A DNA stretch of 43,554 nt, taken from Acidimicrobiia bacterium (GTDB lineage Bacteria; Actinomycetota; Acidimicrobiia; Spongiisociales; Spongiisociaceae). Each line of letters opens with the position of its first letter. The stretch's first letter is position 1. The notes beneath the pieces are model-generated. The model had not been told where the DNA came from. It ran no database searches and worked only from the letters and a program-made list of their open reading frames with translations. Of the stretch, positions 32,819 through 40,512 are shown in pieces. The stretch is from contig WTGI01000020.1 in the NCBI GenBank assembly GCA_011523635.1, positions 12,526 to 56,079 on the forward strand. Reading direction: 5' to 3'. The translations under genes were made by a program, and so were the position numbers.

Positions 32819-33307
32819 ATGGACGTGCTGATCGCTACGGCGGGGGTACTACCGCCGGGGCCGGTCGCCGACTTCGTGGAGGTGCTGGTGGGCACCCGGG
32901 GAAACGCCACCGTCATGAACGTCACCCAGGCCCCCGCCGAGTTCCTCGATGAGCTGGAGGACGGCCCGTGGCAGCCCTTCGACGGTCCGGCGGACCGGAG
33001 CGAATCCGACCGCGCCGCGCAGGAGGTCGACCGCTACATACAGGAGCGGGGCTCGAAGATCGTGGCTCCTGTGGTGGCGGCGCTGAAGCTTCGGGAAGTC
33101 GAGACCGCGACGCTGTTCGTGGAGGCGGACGACGTGGCGCAGGCCATCATCGACACCGCCGAGCAGGTCGGCGCCGACGTCATCGTCATGGGCGCCACCC
33201 GGCGCCTGTTCGACGAGATGTCCTGGACCAGCGTGTCCATGAGGGTGACCGCCAAGTCCAGCCTTCCAGTGCTGCTGATCCCCGAACCCGCCCAGCCGGA
33301 CAATTAG
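32819..33307 (+). CDS. Universal stress protein (UspA-like)
   Basis: A single-domain 162-residue UspA-fold protein. The C-terminal nucleotide-binding region is recognisable as GADVIVMGATRRLFDEMSW followed by SVSMRVTAKSSLPVLLIPEP; the Walker-like G-2x-G-9x-G(S/T) pattern is imperfect, with no glycine at the usual place after ATRR, so ATP binding is uncertain. The N-terminus MDVLIATAG is shorter than in typical Usp proteins. It is monocistronic with a leaderless promoter, and converges with argJ with a 17-nt gap. Confidence 0.82.
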   Translation: MDVLIATAGVLPPGPVADFVEVLVGTRGNATVMNVTQAPAEFLDELEDGPWQPFDGPADRSESDRAAQEVDRYIQERGSKIVAPVVAALKLREVETATLFVEADDVAQAIIDTAEQVGADVIVMGATRRLFDEMSWTSVSMRVTAKSSLPVLLIPEPAQPDN

Positions 33308-33324
33308 GTGGACGGTTTTTCCAA

Positions 33325-34596
33325 CTAAGTCGTGTAGTCGGCGTTGATGCGCACGTAGCCGTCGGTCAGGTCGCACCCGTACACGGTGAAGGAGCCCTTC
33401 CCCGGGGAGAGGGAACCGTCTCCCGGCACGCCCAGGTTGACATGGATGAGCACCTCCGGAGACGCCAGGTAACGCTCCAGTTCCTCCAGCAACATGGGGG
33501 TGATCGGCGCCGGATACACCTCTGTGGGGCCGAAGCGGATGGTGATCCGCTCCGCCAGGATGTCATCCTCGTAGCACTTCCCCACCGCCATGGCCACCCG
33601 GCCCCAGTTGGGATCGCGGCCGTGGACCGCGGTCTTCACCAGGGGTGAGTTGACGATCGACTTGGCCACCCTCTTGGCCTGCGCATCGTCCCGGGCGCCG
33701 TCCACCGTCACCACGATGAGGGTCTCGGCACCCTCTCCGTCGGCCGCCAACTGCCTAGTCAGCCCCAGGCAGACCTCGTCCAGGGCGGCCTCCAGGGCGG
33801 CCTCGTCCACCCGTCCGGCGTCGCCCGAGGCGAGCACCACCGCCATGTCGCTGGTCGAGGTGTCGGTATCGATGCTGAGGGCGTTGAACGTACGGTCCAC
33901 CACCCGCCGGAACACCGCATCCAGGGACGCCGGATCGACGGCCGCATCCGTGGCGACGACCGCCAGCATCGTGGCCATGTCGGGCTCGATCATCCCCACC
34001 CCCTTGGCGATACCCACCACCCGAGCCGGACCGGCCCGGGCGGCAGCCACCTTGGCGTGGGTGTCGGTGGTCATGATGGCGCAGGCCGCCGCGGTGGCCG
34101 AACCCGGCTCATCGAAAGCGCTGGTTCCGCTCGCTTCGAGGCGGCTCATGTAGGAGCGGATCCTGTCCATCGGATACTGCACGCCGATCACGCCCGTCGA
34201 AGCGACGATCACCTCGGGTGTGTCACAACCCACCACCCGAGCGGTCAGTTCAGCAAGCTCCGCCGCATTCGCATCGCCCACAGGGCCCGTGGCCACGTTG
34301 GCGTTCTTGGAGAGGATCACCACCGCCCGCGCCCGACCGTCGGCGACATGCTCCCGGCTCAGCGTGACACTCGGCCCCGAGAACCGGCTCTTGGTGAAGA
34401 CGCCGGCCGCCGTCGTTCCCGGCGGCGCCGAGAGGATCATCACGTCCTCGGTCCGGTCCTTGATCCCGATGTTGCCGGTATGCAGGCCGAACCCGGACGG
34501 GAACGCCACCTCCTGGACCACGATCCCCAGCGCGTTACCACCATACGGGTTGGCCCGCATCGCGCCGGCCGCGGGAGTATCGGATGGAGAGCTCAT
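33325..34596 (-). CDS. argJ: Bifunctional ornithine acetyltransferase/N-acetylglutamate synthase
   Basis: ArgJ makes N-acetylglutamate and recycles the acetyl group in arginine synthesis, and matures by self-cleavage. The cleavage site is visible as MIEPDMATML, with T209 as the new N-terminal nucleophile; the usual asparagine two before Met is Asp here (D206). Other family blocks are STGVIGVQYPMD, DTDTSTSDMAVVLASG (normally TSTND), and GRDPNWGRV. At 423 residues it is slightly long, from an N-terminal extension of about 20. No other arginine genes are nearby, which is unusual. The ATG is preceded by an imperfect palindrome CTAGTGGTCACTAG (34612-34625). The stop TAG is followed by TTGG. Confidence 0.92.
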   Translation of the reverse strand: MSSPSDTPAAGAMRANPYGGNALGIVVQEVAFPSGFGLHTGNIGIKDRTEDVMILSAPPGTTAAGVFTKSRFSGPSVTLSREHVADGRARAVVILSKNANVATGPVGDANAAELAELTARVVGCDTPEVIVASTGVIGVQYPMDRIRSYMSRLEASGTSAFDEPGSATAAACAIMTTDTHAKVAAARAGPARVVGIAKGVGMIEPDMATMLAVVATDAAVDPASLDAVFRRVVDRTFNALSIDTDTSTSDMAVVLASGDAGRVDEAALEAALDEVCLGLTRQLAADGEGAETLIVVTVDGARDDAQAKRVAKSIVNSPLVKTAVHGRDPNWGRVAMAVGKCYEDDILAERITIRFGPTEVYPAPITPMLLEELERYLASPEVLIHVNLGVPGDGSLSPGKGSFTVYGCDLTDGYVRINADYTT

Positions 34597-34634
34597 GACG
34601 AACCAGAATGCTAGTGGTCACTAGATCACCCGAC

Positions 34635-34659
34635 CTGCCACCGCGAACTGCGGTGGCAG
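34635..34659 (-). terminator. Perfect 10-bp hairpin after the TlpA-CcdA operon
   Basis: CTGCCACCGC (34635-34644) and GCGGTGGCAG (34650-34659) form a perfect 10-bp stem with a 5-nt loop, about 50 nt past the CcdA stop in the direction of transcription. No T-run follows, as is common in high-GC actinobacteria. The 109-nt gap also holds the argJ upstream region. Confidence 0.55.
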
Positions 34660-34705
34660 CACCGCCGGAGGACTGAGCCGCGCGTCAGGCGCCCGCCGGG
34701 GTCCC

Positions 34706-35284
34706 TTACAGGTTGGAGAGGCGGGCCAGTTCGCCCGCCAGACGTTCGTAGGCGCCGGTGGCCACCGCAACGGGAATCAGCACCGCCACCACCTTGAAGC
34801 CGGTCCGCACGCGAGGGCGCTCCAGTAACTTCGCGAAGCCGGCGTCCTTCGCCGCCAGCAGGTAGATCAGCGCGGACGGGACCATCACACCGGCCACGTA
34901 CAGGGCCATAGGGAGGACCGCGCCGGCCGGCTCGGCCAGGCCTCTGGTCAGAACCGAACCGAGTTGAGGACCGACACAGGGCACCCAGGTGGCGCCGGCG
35001 AAGGCGCCCACCAGGACGGCGCCGCCCGATCCGGCCCGGAAACGTCCGGCTGTCAGGGCCAGACCGGCTGCCAGGACGGCGGCCCCTCCGAGCCGGTGGT
35101 CGAGCATCAGGTTGACGCCTGCCAGCGGAAGCCAGGCCAGGAGCACGGTTCCCAGATAGAAGAGCCCCAGCACCTCCGCTCGTTCGCCCCGCTTCCGGAG
35201 GCCGAGGAGCACCAGGGCCATCAGCAGGATGGAGTAGGAACAGGGTAGGAGCGCGGAGCGGAGCGCCTCGATCAGGAGGCTCAT
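34706..35284 (-). CDS. CcdA/DsbD-type membrane thiol-disulfide transporter
   Basis: A 192-residue membrane protein with about six transmembrane segments and the two conserved proline-cysteine sites of the CcdA/DsbD family: C15 in SALLPCSYSILL and a second in WVPCVGPQLGSVL (about residue 100). Such proteins carry electrons from cytoplasmic thioredoxin to extracytoplasmic thiol proteins. The partner is the TlpA-like protein encoded immediately upstream; the ATG overlaps its stop as ATGA (35281-35284). Role in cytochrome c maturation is plausible because a multihaem bc complex lies 5 kb away, but no ccs genes are in view. Confidence 0.88.
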   Translation of the reverse strand: MSLLIEALRSALLPCSYSILLMALVLLGLRKRGERAEVLGLFYLGTVLLAWLPLAGVNLMLDHRLGGAAVLAAGLALTAGRFRAGSGGAVLVGAFAGATWVPCVGPQLGSVLTRGLAEPAGAVLPMALYVAGVMVPSALIYLLAAKDAGFAKLLERPRVRTGFKVVAVLIPVAVATGAYERLAGELARLSNL

Positions 35285-36033
35285 GGGGCTTCGGCCAGAA
35301 GCGCCACCACGGTGTCCTCCAACGCCCCGTAGGCCCCCTCCCCGATGTGATCGAAGCGCACCCGGCCCGTGCGGTCCAGGACGTAGGTGCGGGGCCAGTA
35401 GGCGGGTGATCCCTGCCACTCCCGGAAGGTGCGGCGATCCGTGTCCAGCACCACGGGCCAGGTCACCCCGAGCCGGTCCATCGCATCGACGATGGCGTCA
35501 ACCTCCTTCTCGTAGGCGAACTCGGGGGAATGGATGCCGACGATCTCGAGACCCTGCTCCCGGTAGGCGGCGTAGATGTCCTGGGTGTACGGGAGGCGGT
35601 TGCGGCAGTTGTAACAACCGAAGGTCCAGAACTCGACGATCACCACCTTGCCGCGCAACTCCTCCAGGGAGGTCACGTCCGACTGCAGCCAGCCGTCGAT
35701 GTCCCTGAGAGGTGGGTGTTCCTCCCTCAGCACGGGCGGCGGATCGATCGGCTCGGTGACCGCCGGCGCGGTCGTTGCCACGGGGGCTTCGGTGCTCGGC
35801 GGGACCGTGGTGGTCGCTGCCGCTGTCGTGGTCGCTTCGGCCGCCGTGGTGGTGCCGACCGAAGCCGACGTGACGCTAGGAGGGGACGTATCAGAGGAAC
35901 CTCCGGCCACAATGGCTTCACGGTCTGCAGACACCAGCCGCGACACTCCGATCGCCACCACGAGCAACCCGAGCATGATTGCCACCGCGACGGCCGCGCG
36001 CCTGCGGGACGGCTTGGCGCCCTTCTCAACCAT
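35281..36033 (-). CDS. Membrane-anchored TlpA-like thioredoxin-fold protein
   Basis: A 250-residue protein with an N-terminal basic stretch and signal anchor (about 13-35), a Thr/Ala/Pro-rich linker (about 45-100) and an extracytoplasmic thioredoxin domain with the redox motif CYNC (140-143) in EFWTFGCYNCRNRLPY. The domain also has the typical cis-proline region (AYWPRTYVLD). This is like DipZ-type C-terminal domains that receive electrons from CcdA. It is the first gene of the TlpA-ccdA operon. TAACGT lies 6 nt upstream of the ATG, again suggesting a leaderless message. Confidence 0.9.
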   Translation of the reverse strand: MVEKGAKPSRRRAAVAVAIMLGLLVVAIGVSRLVSADREAIVAGGSSDTSPPSVTSASVGTTTAAEATTTAAATTTVPPSTEAPVATTAPAVTEPIDPPPVLREEHPPLRDIDGWLQSDVTSLEELRGKVVIVEFWTFGCYNCRNRLPYTQDIYAAYREQGLEIVGIHSPEFAYEKEVDAIVDAMDRLGVTWPVVLDTDRRTFREWQGSPAYWPRTYVLDRTGRVRFDHIGEGAYGALEDTVVALLAEAP

Positions 36034-36137
36034 GCGAGCACGTTACCGGCTCCCTCCGGTTGTGCCGCAGCCCCTGCCCGCCCGAGCCGCGGTCGGGGAT
36101 TAGGTAACGCGGAATCAGCGTGCCATTATCCGGCGCC

Positions 36138-36920
36138 ATGCGACCAAATCCACTTCGTTCCAAATGGGCGGCGGGCCGGCCTGCGCTGGGTAGCTGGGTA
36201 TCGATTCCCAGCCAGCTGGTGGCGGAGGCGGTAGCCGCCAACGACCTTGACTATGTAGTCATCGACTGCCAGCACGGATTCATCGGCTTCGACGACACGG
36301 TCCGCATGCTGGCGGCGCTGAACACGGGGAGTGTCACGCCGATCGTGCGGGTGCCGGAACTGTCAACGGCCAACATCTCCCGCGTTCTTGACGCCGGGGC
36401 GATGGGAGTCATCATCCCGATGGTCAACTCGGTCGAGGAGGCGGCCGCGGCCGTCTCGTACACACGCTTTCCTCCGGTGGGCGTCCGCAGCATCGGCGCA
36501 GGCCGGGCACTGATCACCGAAGGCGCCGACTATTACCAGCGCGCCAACGAAGAGGTGGCTTGCATGCCGATGATCGAGACCATGGAAGCCATCGCCGATC
36601 TGGACAACATCCTCTCCGTTCCGGGTATCGATGTGGCGTATGTCGGGCCCTCGGACCTGGCCGTGGCGATGGGCTACCAGCCGGGTACCACCGCCCAACC
36701 GTTCCTGGACATGCTCGATCACATAGTGGAAGCCTGCAATCGCCATGGCGTTCGTCCCGGCATCCAGGCAACACCCGGTACGGCGGCGGACCGCGTGGCA
36801 CGGGGATTCCAGATGGTGACGATGGTGGTGGACCTGCCTGCTCTCCGAGCCGCCCTAGCCCGGGGCATCGCCGACGCCGCCCTCACCGACGAGGAACGCT
36901 CCCACCCGGCATTGTATTAG
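36138..36920 (+). CDS. HpcH/HpaI family aldolase/citrate lyase-like
   Basis: A 260-residue class II (metal-dependent) pyruvate aldolase of the HpcH/HpaI family. Visible parts are GSWVSIPSQLVAEAV, DYVVIDCQHGFIGFD (the HG region), AGAMGVIIPMVNSVEEA, GVRSIGAGRA, MIETMEAIADLDNIL (metal-binding E) and VAYVGPSDLAVAMG. The substrate is a 2-oxo-hydroxy acid of uncertain type. ATG 36138 is preferred (CATTAT 8 nt upstream); a GTG at 36120 is in frame. It converges with the S41 peptidase gene; its stop TAG begins a TAGTCGCTGG repeat tract. Confidence 0.9.
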   Translation: MRPNPLRSKWAAGRPALGSWVSIPSQLVAEAVAANDLDYVVIDCQHGFIGFDDTVRMLAALNTGSVTPIVRVPELSTANISRVLDAGAMGVIIPMVNSVEEAAAAVSYTRFPPVGVRSIGAGRALITEGADYYQRANEEVACMPMIETMEAIADLDNILSVPGIDVAYVGPSDLAVAMGYQPGTTAQPFLDMLDHIVEACNRHGVRPGIQATPGTAADRVARGFQMVTMVVDLPALRAALARGIADAALTDEERSHPALY

Positions 36921-36955
36921 TCGCTGGTTGCTAGTTGGTGGTTACTAGCTTCTAG
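36918..36955 (+). repeat. TAGTTG-type repeat tract after the aldolase gene
   Basis: From the aldolase stop TAG the sequence runs through TAGTCGCTGG, TTGCTAGTTGG and TGGTTACTAGC. It resembles the patches at 5409-5433 and 40107-40138 and fills most of the 63-nt gap to the S41 gene. Confidence 0.5.
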
Positions 36956-36983
36956 GTGGTGATAAGGGGTCCGTGGCCAGAGG

Positions 36984-39353
36984 CTACGTCGATGCTCCCA
37001 GCCCGAGAGCTCTCACCAGGAACGTGGCCATCTGCGCCCTACTCACCGCCACACCCGGACAGAACAAGCCACCATCGGAATCGCAACCCGCGGTGATACC
37101 GGCCTCGGCAAGACGATTGATCGCATCCTCAAAAACCGACCCATCATCATCCACGAAGAAATCACCCGTCGCCGGCGGCAACTCCAAACCCCGGCTCAGG
37201 AAGACCGCCATCTGCGCCCTACTCACCGCCACATCCGGACAGAACAAGCCACCATCGGAATCGCAACCCGCGGTGATACCGGCCTCGGCAAGACGATTGA
37301 TCGCATCCTCAAAAACCGACCCATCATCATCCACGAAGAAATCACCCGTCGCCGGCGGCAACTCCAAACCCCGGCTCAGGAAAGCCGCCGCCTGCGCCCT
37401 ACTCACCGCCACATCCGGACAGAACAGGTCACCGCTTTCGGCGGTGCCGCATCCCTCCATGATCCCGGCGGCGACGATCCGTTCGATGTCGGACCGGTGC
37501 GCGCTCTCCCGGATGTCGATGAACACGTCAGACCGGGCCAGCGAAGCCGGGCCGTCCACCCTGTGTCGCGGATCGGCAGCCACGGCATCGTGGTCCAACA
37601 CGGCCTCCAGGCCGGCGACCAGCCCTATCTTGGCCGAACCCATTTGCAGCGAATGGGCGCGGATGCTGATCCCGTCCGGGTCGGCATCGCTCTCCTGCAC
37701 CGTGTATGTGAACACCAACTCGGCCGTGCCCGAGCCCGAGTCGTACAGGGCAACGCGGCGATCGTCTCCAACCCGGATGTTGAGGGTCGGGCTGCCACCG
37801 TTGCGGAACACGACCACCGGGGAGTCGAAGGTCACGGTCACCGTCACCGTCTCCCCGGCCGCGTATGCCGTCCCGTCCGGGGGTTCCGACGTGATGGCCA
37901 CGCTCGCCACTCGGGGGCGGATCGCCGAGATGGCGCGCCGCGCCACCTCGGCCGGCAGCATGCACGATGGCAGGTTCATGGTGACCTCGGGCTCCAGTCC
38001 CCCGGTCACGCTCCGAGAATTGGGGGTGAACCACCTGAGGGTGGTGAGTTGGAGCACGCCGACCAGCCTGCCTCCGGGTTCCAGGTGATAGGAGGTCTGG
38101 CCGGTGTTCTTGCCGAAGGTCTTCCGGCCAACCACGGTGACGCGTCCCTGGTCGCTGAGAGCGCCAACCACCATCTCCGAGGCCGAGGCGCTGCCGTCGT
38201 CCACCGCGAGCACCATCGGCAGGAGGGTGGGATCGGGAGAGATCGCCCTACCTCGGGCCCTGACGGTTTCCAGGGTGTCCCTGCTCAACAGGTGGACGAT
38301 GGCCGACAGGTCCGGCAGGAAGGCGCCGGCCGTGCCCACCGCCGAGTCGATATACCCGCCAGGGTTGCCCCGAAGGTCCAGCACGAGGCCGCTGATGGGC
38401 GGATGGGTCAACTCGCGGAGCACCTCTGCCACCGCGCCGTCCGCCGTGGTGCTGAAGACGTCGAGGATGAGATAGCCGATGTTGCCATCCACGACCATCC
38501 CCCTGGCCACCGGTATGGCCAGCGCCGCCGCCCTGATCGTCCCGCTCAGGATCACATCCCGCCGGACCTTGATCGACACCTCCTCACCCGCCGCGAACCG
38601 GTCAAGGCGGGACACGTCCGCGCAACCGAGTTCGGCCGGGAACCGATCCCCCAACTCCAGGAGCTCGTCGCCCACCATGAGACCGGCCCTCTCCGCCGGG
38701 CTTCCCTCATACACCTCGGCAACCACCGGCCGGCAGGTGGCCGTCACCGTCAGGCAGGGACGGCCGTACTCCACCAGAGCGAACGCGACACCCAGACCGC
38801 TTGTCCCCCGGTTCTCCAGGCGCGTCTGGAACCGGCCGTATTGCGCGGCGGTCAGGTAGCGGGAGTTGCGATCGAGCGACCCGGCCATCCCCCGGACCGC
38901 CTCCCCGACCGCCGCGGCGGTGTCCTGCACCCTGTCGATCGCCTCGCACACCTCCTCGAACTCGGAAGAGGGCAGCGGGCATGCCGGTGGTTCCCCATCG
39001 GTCCGTTCGGCGAGGCCGGCCTCTCTCACCCGCTCGGCAGCCGCCGAGGCGAGTTCCTGACCGTCGACCGCATCGACGTAGTTGGCGGTGATCAGGTCGT
39101 AGACCGTGCAAAGCAACGTGAAGTCCGCCGACGCCTCTTCGCATGTCACCCGGCCCGGCGGGTGCGCCTCGGCCCGGTCTGTGCCCTCGGCCTGGGCGGT
39201 GCGTTCGAGACTCCCCTTCGGCTCGGCCGACGCGACCAGTGGAGCGGGGACAAGCGAGGCCAGGACGATGGCGGCGGTGATCAGGGGCGCGAGCCGGGCC
39301 GGACGACGAAGCGCCGCCCCGGCGCGCCTCCCGGAGACCCTGGCCGGCTTCAT
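36984..39353 (-). CDS. Secreted S41 (CtpA-like) peptidase with PDZ, beta domain and SLH-like repeats
   Basis: A 789-residue exported protein. Signal peptide 1-43 (ASA-EP cleavage), a helical region, a PDZ domain (about 185-240, with SPAERAGLMVGDELL), and the S41 protease core with S390 in GSASASE and K415 in TFGKN, the expected 25 residues apart. A beta-sandwich domain follows (about 482-590, TAYAAGETVTVTVTF). The C-terminus has three SLH-like repeats (about 610-664, 671-724, 731-783), each with a Cys pair (AGITAGC...LFCP) and SRAQM. The last two are almost identical in DNA. The start is ATG 39353 before the signal peptide; it overlaps the stop of a 7-codon leader frame. Likely a cell-surface tail-specific protease. 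Confidence 0.92.
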   Translation of the reverse strand: MKPARVSGRRAGAALRRPARLAPLITAAIVLASLVPAPLVASAEPKGSLERTAQAEGTDRAEAHPPGRVTCEEASADFTLLCTVYDLITANYVDAVDGQELASAAAERVREAGLAERTDGEPPACPLPSSEFEEVCEAIDRVQDTAAAVGEAVRGMAGSLDRNSRYLTAAQYGRFQTRLENRGTSGLGVAFALVEYGRPCLTVTATCRPVVAEVYEGSPAERAGLMVGDELLELGDRFPAELGCADVSRLDRFAAGEEVSIKVRRDVILSGTIRAAALAIPVARGMVVDGNIGYLILDVFSTTADGAVAEVLRELTHPPISGLVLDLRGNPGGYIDSAVGTAGAFLPDLSAIVHLLSRDTLETVRARGRAISPDPTLLPMVLAVDDGSASASEMVVGALSDQGRVTVVGRKTFGKNTGQTSYHLEPGGRLVGVLQLTTLRWFTPNSRSVTGGLEPEVTMNLPSCMLPAEVARRAISAIRPRVASVAITSEPPDGTAYAAGETVTVTVTFDSPVVVFRNGGSPTLNIRVGDDRRVALYDSGSGTAELVFTYTVQESDADPDGISIRAHSLQMGSAKIGLVAGLEAVLDHDAVAADPRHRVDGPASLARSDVFIDIRESAHRSDIERIVAAGIMEGCGTAESGDLFCPDVAVSRAQAAAFLSRGLELPPATGDFFVDDDGSVFEDAINRLAEAGITAGCDSDGGLFCPDVAVSRAQMAVFLSRGLELPPATGDFFVDDDGSVFEDAINRLAEAGITAGCDSDGGLFCPGVAVSRAQMATFLVRALGLGAST
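37027..37382 (-). repeat. Near-perfect tandem duplication in the S41 gene (180-bp period)
   Basis: 37027-37202 and 37207-37382 are identical except for one base (37054 C, 37234 T), which changes Asp to Gly in the protein. The period is exactly 180 bp, so the frame is kept and one 60-residue SLH-like repeat is doubled. A third, older unit upstream in the gene (about 37387-37540) is clearly diverged. Confidence 0.92.
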
Positions 39354-39376
39354 CACCGATGGCTCCGGGTCGACAT
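39353..39376 (-). CDS. Candidate 7-codon leader peptide of the S41 gene
   Basis: ATG at 39376 opens MSTRSHR and stops at a TGA that shares its A with the ATG of the S41 gene (TGATG). A TATCGT hexamer lies exactly 7 nt upstream, as at other leaderless starts in the window. If transcribed, ribosomes would load on the leader and reinitiate on the peptidase gene. The evidence is only positional. Confidence 0.35.
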   Translation of the reverse strand: MSTRSHR

Positions 39377-39383
39377 GGTGCCG

Positions 39384-39389
39384 ACGATA
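39384..39389 (-). promoter_or_regulatory. -10 element upstream of the S41 leader peptide
   Basis: TATCGT on the minus strand, exactly 7 nt before the leader ATG at 39376. It sits about 100 nt from the divergent Rex promoter. Confidence 0.4.
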
Positions 39390-39481
39390 GTCCTCTGCGC
39401 GGCCTTTCCAGACAGCGCCTCGACCGCAGACGTCCCCGGGAGGGCAGCCGCCGGGGCGGATTCGGGCCCTCCCGGCGCCGT

Positions 39482-39487
39482 TAACCT
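39482..39487 (+). promoter_or_regulatory. -10 element of a leaderless promoter (rex)
   Basis: TAACCT, exactly 7 nt, then the rex ATG at 39495; it fixes that start among several possible codons. Confidence 0.5.
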
Positions 39488-39494
39488 CTCGCCG

Positions 39495-40109
39495 ATGAAG
39501 TCGGACCTTCCTTCGGCCACGGTCGAGCGCCTGCCGCGCTACCTGAGATGCATCGAGCAACTACCCCAGTCACAGCTGACTATCTCCTCCCGCGACTTGG
39601 CCCGTCTCAGCAACCTGACCGCCGCCGGGGTCCGGCGGGACATTTCCTATCTCGGAACCTTCGGGATACGCGGGGTCGGGTACCGGGTCAAGGAACTCAA
39701 CGACCAGATCCGTCATGCCCTCGGGCTGACCGCCGACCGGCCGGTGGCGGTGGTGGGCATCGGCAATCTGGGTTCGGCGCTGGCCAACTACACCGGCTTC
39801 GGTAACCGGGGCTTTCGCGTAGTCGGCCTCTACGACGCCGCTCCCTCCAAGATCGGGACCTGCCTCGGCGGGGTGGAGGTCCGCCACATCTCCCGGCTGC
39901 CCGACGATGCCCGGACCACGCACATCTCGGTCGGGATCATCGCCACCCCGGCCGGGGCCGCTCAGCAGGTGGCGACCATGCTGGTCGAGGCCGGGGTGCG
40001 CTCTATCCTGAACTTCGCCCCCACTGTCCTCCAGGTACCCGATGACATCCATCTGAGACAGGTGGATGTGGCCACCGAACTCCAGATCCTGGGCTACTAC
40101 ATGACGTAG
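39495..40109 (+). CDS. rex: Redox-sensing transcriptional repressor Rex
   Basis: NADH/NAD+-sensing repressor of 204 residues. The N-terminal winged helix (about 8-75) contains LPRYLRCIEQL and ISSRDLARLSNLTAAGVRRDISYLGTFGIRGVGY, which is the Rex DNA-binding signature. The Rossmann part has VAVVGIGNLGSALANY (dinucleotide loop) and ends in DVATELQILGYYM. Rex normally controls respiratory genes, and the cytochrome bc operon lies directly downstream on the other strand. I did not find a clear Rex operator (TTGTGAANNNNTTCACAA type) in the window. The stop TAG is the first part of a hairpin-forming repeat. Confidence 0.95.
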   Translation: MKSDLPSATVERLPRYLRCIEQLPQSQLTISSRDLARLSNLTAAGVRRDISYLGTFGIRGVGYRVKELNDQIRHALGLTADRPVAVVGIGNLGSALANYTGFGNRGFRVVGLYDAAPSKIGTCLGGVEVRHISRLPDDARTTHISVGIIATPAGAAQQVATMLVEAGVRSILNFAPTVLQVPDDIHLRQVDVATELQILGYYMT

Positions 40110-40138
40110 TTGCTAGTCGAACCAATGACTAACAACTA
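40107..40138. terminator. TAGTTG-repeat hairpin between rex and the bc operon
   Basis: TAGTTGCTAGTC (40107-40118) and GACTAACAACTA (40127-40138) form a 12-bp stem with one mismatch and an 8-nt loop. The first arm includes the rex stop codon. Placed between convergent genes, it could end transcription from both sides. Confidence 0.5.
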
Positions 40139-40156
40139 GAGGCTACAAACTATCGA

Positions 40157-40510
40157 CTACTCCCGTTCTTGGTCGCGTTCGTAGCGGTGGAGAGCGACCA
40201 TGAACATGGCGAAGAGGATGGCCGAGGCGGCGGTGAAAGCTCCTGGAATGATCCGGATCTCGAAGGCGTTCAGCCCTTCGAAGTCGACCGGGCGAGGCCC
40301 GCGCGGCGCGTAGAGAACGAACAGGATCGAGTTGATCGTCGTCCACCCGAAGATGCCGGCGCCCGAAACCAGGATGGCGAGACGCTTACCCAGGTTCGTG
40401 TACTGCAGGAGGTAGACGCTCCCGAAGAACACGAGCACCGCCGCGATGGTCAGCACGATCCCCGTGAACAGCAGGTTCTGCGAGAGCAGGGCTCGGAACA
40501 GCTCGCGCAT
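40157..40510 (-). CDS. Small three-helix membrane protein of the cytochrome bc operon
   Basis: A 117-residue protein with three predicted membrane helices (about 12-34, 44-68 and 88-107) and charged ends; the C-terminus is RYERDQERE. I do not recognise the family. It is last in the bc-complex operon, 2 nt after the diheme cytochrome gene, so it is probably a small accessory subunit or an assembly factor. The stop is TAG followed by TCG, close to the rex hairpin. No cysteine or haem-binding motif is present. Confidence 0.75.
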   Translation of the reverse strand: MRELFRALLSQNLLFTGIVLTIAAVLVFFGSVYLLQYTNLGKRLAILVSGAGIFGWTTINSILFVLYAPRGPRPVDFEGLNAFEIRIIPGAFTAASAILFAMFMVALHRYERDQERE

Positions 40511-40512
40511 CG

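Noticed and set aside
37027-37382. Two near-identical repeats could be taken for a CRISPR array or mobile repeat
   Set aside because: The 180-bp period is a multiple of three, lies inside the S41 coding frame and encodes SLH-like repeats; there are no short repeats separated by unique spacers.
37497-39494. Plus-strand frame continuing upstream of rex (870 codons)
   Set aside because: The upstream part is antisense to the S41 gene; Rex homology and the -10 element fix the start at 39495.
39377-39494. Possible Rex autoregulatory operator in the rex upstream region
   Set aside because: I looked for a TTGTGAA/TTCACAA-type palindrome and found none convincing.
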